Shown in pieces: positions 15,516 through 20,347 of a DNA stretch of 20,347 nt. The stretch is taken from IMG/VR virus record IMGVR_UViG_3300006789_000246, positions 1 to 20,347 of that record; one strand, given 5' to 3'. Source of the stretch: a virus. Positions within the stretch are counted from its first letter, which is position 1. The number at the start of each line of letters is the position of its first letter. A model generated the notes under the pieces. It searched no databases, was not told the DNA's origin, and saw nothing but the letters and a program-made list of their open reading frames with translations. The translations under genes and the position numbers were made by a program.

Positions 15516-16918
15516 GATTACCACGCCGCCACTTCCAGCCGGACATGCACGCTCAGCAAGCATATCTGGATAATTATTCTCCAGGCTTTTTTGAGATGTC
15601 AGGAGTTGCTTTCGATGACAGTTTTGGAACCTCCAGTATCGGCTTATACCATAGTATCGGAGAGATGGACATAGCAGAACGCGTTGGTACGCCAATGATC
15701 GAAGAAGAATGGCGCGCAAGCAAAGACTACCGCCCTGGCCTTGAGTACCAGGATGGCATGACAGACCAGAGCGCGAAACTGCTAGCAGATCGCTACGACA
15801 ATAATCAGAACACGCAGTTTCTTATGGAGCGCTCCGGCGTGCTTGGCTGGTTCGGATATATCGGCGGTACGATCATGGGCGCAGTCCCTGATCCTATCAA
15901 TCTCATCCCTTATGGTGCAGTTCTTAAAGGCCGGTACTTGCTCAAGCTAGGCAAGGCTGCAAAAGCAATGCATCGTGTAGCAAACAAACATACTGAAAAA
16001 GCGCTCGGAAGGATTGCAATGGGAGGATTTGAAGGAGGTCTTGGGGCAGCAACGCTTCAGCCAGGAATAGCTTATGAGCGCGGGCGCTATCAAGAAGAAT
16101 GGGATTTCAAGTCAGGCGCTCTCGATGTGCTAGCAGGAATAGGCGCAGGCATGTTCTTTACAGGTGCAATCGAAGGTGGCAAGCGAGTGCTTTCACGCAG
16201 GCGCTTAGAAATTGACGGAGATGTTTTAGATCCAGATGCTAGCGTAACCACGCGGGCTGAAAGAGAACCGCCGATCCGTGAATCGATCATGGATGAAATG
16301 AATCCGTCTGAGTCTGCTGCTGCAACTCGTCAATCAGTGTCAGCATTCGACAATGGTGAAGATCCTGATGTTGCACGCGTGCTAGGTGAAGAAGCAGACC
16401 TCGATGCAGCAAAAGATGCTTTTGAAGCACCGCCAGAAGCAGACTATTACTTACTCGATCAGGACGGCAACGTGCTAGGTAACTCAGGAAGCGCGCACAG
16501 AGGGCAAGTGCAGATGCTTAAAGAAGAAGCCGCAGTGACAGATTGGAAATATAAGAAGAAGATGAAACTTTATGAGTACACCGATCCTGATAGTGGCGCA
16601 ACTATGTATATCGGTACACGCGAGAACCTGGAAGCAGGAGGTTATGAAGACACATTTAACCCAAAACAAAAACCTAAATACACGCGCGCGCAGCCAGAAC
16701 CAGAAGTCGATCTCAATCGCCCTAAACAAGATGATGCGCGGATTGACGAACAGATTCAGGCAGCAGACCAGCAACTAAATGAACAGTTTAGCCAGCGCGA
16801 AGCGACAGCAGAAGAAACTGAAACGATGCGCGCAGCAGATGAAGAGTCTGCAATGCATGACGAAGCATCCAAGATCATCGAAGACACAGCAAATTGCGTT
16901 CTTAACTCAGCAGCATAA
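15512..16918 (+). CDS. Internal virion protein with membrane-active segments (probable N-terminal partner of a split gp16-like protein)
   Basis: The 468-residue product overlaps the previous gene by ATGA. After a hydrophilic N-terminus comes a glycine-rich apolar segment (GVLGWFGYIGGTIMGAVPDPINLIPYGAV, about 109-137). Further Gly/Ala-rich apolar stretches lie at 164-184 and 202-223, resembling the membrane-inserting segments of gp16-like ejection proteins. A disordered acidic, Gln/Pro-rich half (about 230-468) follows, ending in EDTANCVLNSAA. It shares its last base with the ATG of the next gene (TAATG). I infer that this protein and the next together do the job of one long internal protein that enters the inner membrane during DNA ejection. 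No catalytic motif was seen. Confidence 0.75.
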   Translation: MRLPRRHFQPDMHAQQAYLDNYSPGFFEMSGVAFDDSFGTSSIGLYHSIGEMDIAERVGTPMIEEEWRASKDYRPGLEYQDGMTDQSAKLLADRYDNNQNTQFLMERSGVLGWFGYIGGTIMGAVPDPINLIPYGAVLKGRYLLKLGKAAKAMHRVANKHTEKALGRIAMGGFEGGLGAATLQPGIAYERGRYQEEWDFKSGALDVLAGIGAGMFFTGAIEGGKRVLSRRRLEIDGDVLDPDASVTTRAEREPPIRESIMDEMNPSESAAATRQSVSAFDNGEDPDVARVLGEEADLDAAKDAFEAPPEADYYLLDQDGNVLGNSGSAHRGQVQMLKEEAAVTDWKYKKKMKLYEYTDPDSGATMYIGTRENLEAGGYEDTFNPKQKPKYTRAQPEPEVDLNRPKQDDARIDEQIQAADQQLNEQFSQREATAEETETMRAADEESAMHDEASKIIEDTANCVLNSAA

Positions 16919-19500
16919 TGGCAGTAAATAATTGCGGTAGTTTAATCGCCAAAAAATACAATCTGGATCAAGCAGATGCAGATGAATTGGTAGCAGAAAT
17001 TAGCCAGCGTGCTAAGTCGTTCCGCGATGGTGATGTGCGTGTGACGATCAAACAGCTTACAAAGGTTATGACTGCTGAACAGAAGTTCTTTGCAAAGCAG
17101 AAAAAGCTAGCAGCCAAGAAGAATGTTCTGAAGGAGCGCTCTATTAATTTTCTTACCGATACGATGGGGAAGCTCACGCCAAAAAGTAATCTCCAGAAGC
17201 TCTTTAAGAAAATGAACATCCGTGATGAAGGATGGCTGGATGCGAACCTGAAAGCATTTGTAGCAGGAAGCACGCACGAAAGATTTGGAGGACTTGATAG
17301 CATCGCAGGCAGGCAACTAGCGAAGTTTAAACAGAACTATAATGGTGTGTTCAGGCATGTGATGAAAGCGCGTGGAATGCGGAGCAAACAGTTTTATACA
17401 TGGCTTAATGATGAACAGAATATAAATGACATCATCCTAGAGCTTTTCGGCCCGAATGGTGAGGGTTTTAGTTTGAAAAATCCGACTATGAAATCAGGCA
17501 ATGAGACTGCATTTGAGTTTGCACGCGGATACGTTCAAGCCAAACGCTCCCTGGTTGATGAAGCAAATGGTGAAGGCGCTGCTATCGGATGGCTGGAAGA
17601 CCATGTTACGAGCCAGTACCACAATCCTGTTGAGGTGCGCAAGGTTGACAAAAATGTATGGGTGCAAGAGATGCTAGATGATTATGTGAATCATGAGCGA
17701 ACTTTTGGCGCAGGCGTTTCAAATGAAAAGAAGATCGCATTTATGAATGCAGTCTATGACAACATCCTTGATGGGAAGCGCCGTGTTAAAGATGACTCGC
17801 CAATAATGAAGTCCACACAGGCTCTAGCAACCCGAATGGCTCAACATAGAAAGCTTCATTTTAAAACTTCTGATCGCTGGATCGCATATCAAAAGCAATA
17901 CGGACACGGCGATCTAAAAACAGCACTTATTAATGGTCTAAAAAACCTTTCGGATGAAGTTGTTTTGATCGAGCGCCTTGGTACTAATCCTGATTTGATG
18001 ATGGAAAAGCTGATTCAGCGCGCGAAAAAAGTGCATTCACATGCTAACGCAAAGTTTGATGAAGCAGGAATACGAACTCGCTACATGCAAGTAACTGGAG
18101 AGTCTTATCACATTGACAGTTCGTATGCTTATGCGCCTTCAGTCGCAAAGATTTCGCACAACATAAGGACTTGGAACAACATGACTTCGCTTGGCGGTGC
18201 AACCATCGCTAGCATCTCGGATCTTGCAAGCGTGATCCAAACTGCTGCCTACAACGGCATGAATATATTTGAATCCATTCACAATCATTTCGGGAATGTG
18301 ATGCGCCGATATAGCCAGGAAGAGCTAAATGAGGTGCTTTCCTACTTAGGCGAAGGCTTCGATGAGATTATAGGAGGATTCCAGGCGCGCTTTAGCTCCG
18401 ATGATTATGTAGCGGGCCGATTAAGCAATATGCAGGACACTTTCTTTAGACTTAATTTCTTACAGCAGTGGACGACAGCACACCGCAATGGTTTCACTTT
18501 AATGCTTTCAAAGCACATCGGGAAAAACCTTCGCAAGAGTTATGACAATCTCGATGATGATCTCAGGCGCTCGCTGAAACAGTACGGAATCTTAGGAGAT
18601 GATTGGGCGAAGATTCAGCAAGCAGGAGTTAAGGAATTTAATACGAGAGGTGAAGTCAGAAAATATGCTACGCCTGATCTAATTGACGACCTAGCATCTC
18701 AAGCCGCATCACAGACTGAAAAAGATGAATTAAAAGACCTAGCACTTCGCATGCGGGTTTATTTTGCAGAAGAAGCAAGAGTTGCAGTTCCAGAACCAGG
18801 AGCGAACCAGCGAGCTTTTATGCAGATGGGATATAAGCGTGGTTCAGGAATAAGGGAAGCACTTGATTTGTTTTTCCAGTTCCGCAGCTTCGGGCTGACT
18901 TATGTAATGAAGATGTTTCCGCGTTATCAGCAGATGGGTAAAGGTTTCACGATGGCAAACATGGTCGCCATGACGATGCTAGGATACACTGCACTTAGCA
19001 TTAAAGATATCATACAAGGCAAAAAACCGCGCCCTGTTGATCCTAGCGATCCCGCATTTCTAAAAACCGCAGCAGCAGCGCTAGTATATTCTGGCACTGG
19101 CGGAATCTTCGCAGACTTTATCCTAAACGATTTTGGTAAATACGGACAAAGCTTCGCATCCGTTGCAGGCGGTAAAACAGTATCCATTGCTGACGACCTT
19201 TTTTCTTTTGGATCAAAACTGATGAAGGGTGATGATGCTGCTAGCCAAGGCTTTAATACGCTATTGCGAAACACACCTTATGCAAATCTTTTTTGGGCTA
19301 GGACTGCGCTTAACTATTCTTTTCTGTATAATATTCAGGAGGCGTTTAATCCAGGCTACTTGCGGCGCATGGAAAACAGGATTCGGCGCGATCAAGGCCA
19401 GGAGTTTATAAGGGAGCCAATCAACATGCGACCTACAACCAGCCCGATTCGCAGAGCCACTTGGCCTGCTTTTCAACCGATTCAGGATGTAATGCGATGA
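16918..19500 (+). CDS. Large internal virion protein, C-terminal gp16-like part (860 residues)
   Basis: This looks like the C-terminal region of large podovirus internal core proteins. It is long and helical with blocks such as [16 protein letters not shown] (about 315-330), [20 protein letters not shown] (about 421-440), [21 protein letters not shown] (about 505-525) and [20 protein letters not shown] (about 650-669). Two apolar segments follow, [17 protein letters not shown] (about 680-696) and [16 protein letters not shown] (about 721-736). The FxFRSFGLT..M block before apolar helices is a recurrent feature of these proteins as I know them. The N-terminus is short and basic, without a separate enzymatic domain. 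It is translationally coupled at TAATG to the upstream gene and at ATGA to the tail fibre. Confidence 0.82.
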   Translation: MAVNNCGSLIAKKYNLDQADADELVAEISQRAKSFRDGDVRVTIKQLTKVMTAEQKFFAKQKKLAAKKNVLKERSINFLTDTMGKLTPKSNLQKLFKKMNIRDEGWLDANLKAFVAGSTHERFGGLDSIAGRQLAKFKQNYNGVFRHVMKARGMRSKQFYTWLNDEQNINDIILELFGPNGEGFSLKNPTMKSGNETAFEFARGYVQAKRSLVDEANGEGAAIGWLEDHVTSQYHNPVEVRKVDKNVWVQEMLDDYVNHERTFGAGVSNEKKIAFMNAVYDNILDGKRRVKDDSPIMKSTQALATRMAQHRKLHFKTSDRWIAYQKQYGHGDLKTALINGLKNLSDEVVLIERLGTNPDLMMEKLIQRAKKVHSHANAKFDEAGIRTRYMQVTGESYHIDSSYAYAPSVAKISHNIRTWNNMTSLGGATIASISDLASVIQTAAYNGMNIFESIHNHFGNVMRRYSQEELNEVLSYLGEGFDEIIGGFQARFSSDDYVAGRLSNMQDTFFRLNFLQQWTTAHRNGFTLMLSKHIGKNLRKSYDNLDDDLRRSLKQYGILGDDWAKIQQAGVKEFNTRGEVRKYATPDLIDDLASQAASQTEKDELKDLALRMRVYFAEEARVAVPEPGANQRAFMQMGYKRGSGIREALDLFFQFRSFGLTYVMKMFPRYQQMGKGFTMANMVAMTMLGYTALSIKDIIQGKKPRPVDPSDPAFLKTAAAALVYSGTGGIFADFILNDFGKYGQSFASVAGGKTVSIADDLFSFGSKLMKGDDAASQGFNTLLRNTPYANLFWARTALNYSFLYNIQEAFNPGYLRRMENRIRRDQGQEFIREPINMRPTTSPIRRATWPAFQPIQDVMR

Positions 19501-20347
19501 CAGTATCAGCAACAACCGAAACTAGAAAACAGTACACAGGCAACGGCAGCTATGGTACTAGCACCGATTTTACTGCTAGCTTTAAGTATCTAGACACTTC
19601 CGAGATTAAAGTCGTCCATACTGATACCAGCACTGGCAACGACACAAGTTATGTTGAAGGCACTCATTATAGCGTTCAATCGGGTGCTTCAGCTACTAGC
19701 GTAACTATTCGCTTTCTTACTAGCTACGTTCCCACTAATACAGCGCACTATGTAACGATTTACAGAGAAACACCTTTTAGTCAGCTTACAGACTACACTG
19801 AAGGATCTGCCCTCGATGCTGAAACCCTAGAGCAAAACTTTGACAAAGCTGTGATGTTAATCCAGCAAGTGAATAATAACCTCACAGACCTGAATTTATC
19901 TTTCACATCAACAAATGATTTTAACACCACCGCCGCCGCAGCAAGCGACATTAGCATTAGTAAAACAAATCGCGCAAGCAAGGCGTTAAAGTTCGACACA
20001 AACGGCGACATTGGGGTTAGCACTAACGATCCAGATGCTCAAGTTGATCTAGCAACAGCGCAAGCTACTGCTGCCGCTGGAAGTGCTTCCACAGCATCAG
20101 GACATGCCACGAGTGCTTCTGAATGGGCTTCTAAAACAAGCGGACAAGTTGCTAGCACTGATTATTCAGCAAAAGAATTTGCTATTGGATCTCAGTCATC
20201 TACTGGCGGCAGTGCTAAGAATTGGGCGACTCAAACGGGTGCAGATGTCACTGGTGCTAGCTCTGGCAGCATGAGTGCTAAAGAGTGGTCAGTAGGCACG
20301 CTTGGGCGCGGCGTTGCAAGTGAAGGTTCAGCAAAGGATTGGGCGAC
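19497..20347 (+). CDS. Tail fibre protein, N-terminal part (T7 gp17-like anchor), cut by the window edge
   Basis: The ATG at 19497 overlaps the previous stop (ATGA), and the frame stays open for 283 codons to the window end. Residues about 1-130 match the T7 tail fibre N-terminal domain (Phage_T7_tail), which fixes the fibre to the nozzle: [33 protein letters not shown], an ITIR-like strand, [19 protein letters not shown] and [21 protein letters not shown] Thr/Ala-rich linker (about 135-205) leads into tandem SAKEW-type repeats from residue 206. The receptor-binding C-terminus is outside the window, so host range cannot be judged. Confidence 0.93.
   Translation, partial: MTVSATTETRKQYTGNGSYGTSTDFTASFKYLDTSEIKVVHTDTSTGNDTSYVEGTHYSVQSGASATSVTIRFLTSYVPTNTAHYVTIYRETPFSQLTDYTEGSALDAETLEQNFDKAVMLIQQVNNNLTDLNLSFTSTNDFNTTAAAASDISISKTNRASKALKFDTNGDIGVSTNDPDAQVDLATAQATAAAGSASTASGHATSASEWASKTSGQVASTDYSAKEFAIGSQSSTGGSAKNWATQTGADVTGASSGSMSAKEWSVGTLGRGVASEGSAKDWA
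20112..20347 (+). repeat. SAKEW-type short peptide repeats in the tail fibre
   Basis: The six-residue motif S-A-[KS]-[EDN]-[WF]-[AS] recurs at residues 206, 224, 239, 260 and 278 (SASEWA, SAKEFA, SAKNWA, SAKEWS, SAKDWA) at spacings of 15-21 residues, with Gly/Thr/Ser linkers. It continues past the window edge. The pattern fits a trimeric fibre shaft with repeated aromatic positions; DNA copies differ, so this is a protein repeat. Confidence 0.8.

Noticed and set aside
1-20347. CRISPR arrays, insertion sequences, integrase, toxin-antitoxin or defence genes.
   Set aside because: No spaced direct DNA repeats, transposase/recombinase motifs or defence domains were seen; all real genes fit packaging and virion structure.

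Overview
The window is about 20.3 kb of the virion-structure and DNA-packaging half of a lytic-type, short-tailed (T7-like architecture) phage genome. Every gene is on the + strand and the genes are packed nose to tail. The order is: large terminase, two unknown proteins, head-tail connector (portal), a small Bbp19-like protein, scaffold, major capsid protein, a small capsid-adjacent protein, tail tubular protein A (T7 gp11-like), tail tubular protein B (gp12-like), four internal/ejection-type proteins, and the N-terminal part of a T7-type tail fibre that runs off the right edge. Portal, capsid and connector types together suggest a marine-type podovirus of a proteobacterium. That host guess is an inference from gene order and protein style; no host gene, tRNA, integrase or replication gene is present.

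Region 1 (1-5544) is packaging and prohead: TerL with complete ATPase and nuclease motifs, two accessory genes whose C-termini end in the same short motif (R..[S/T].LT..SGY), a GTG-started portal, and an overlapping portal/Bbp19-like/scaffold trio. Region 2 (5545-5710) is the only sizeable non-coding gap. It has an extended -10 promoter-like site followed by a GC-richer leader with several hairpins. The last hairpin buries the ribosome binding site of the capsid gene. Region 3 (5711-10855) is capsid plus the tail connector: capsid, a beta-rich small protein, gp11-like and a 1058-residue gp12-like protein enlarged by four copies of a roughly 75-residue domain. Region 4 (10858-19500) encodes proteins that probably sit inside the head and are ejected with DNA: 221, 1329, 468 and 860 residues. 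The last two look like parts of one gp16-like function split over two coupled genes. Region 5 (19497-end) is the tail fibre, with SAKEW-type repeats at its right edge.

Most junctions are ATGA, TAATG or short overlaps, so translation is probably coupled along one or two long transcripts, with the capsid gene given its own promoter and leader. Two palindromes, GCTAGC and GCGCGC, are far more frequent than base composition predicts. Patches that lack them and are AT-rich (third repeat of the gp12-like gene; an N-terminal stretch of the 1329-residue gene) look like more recently acquired segments. No complete novel system (defence, CRISPR, mobile element) is visible. The most interesting unexplained items are the capsid leader RNA, the domain repeats in the gp12-like protein and the palindrome excess.
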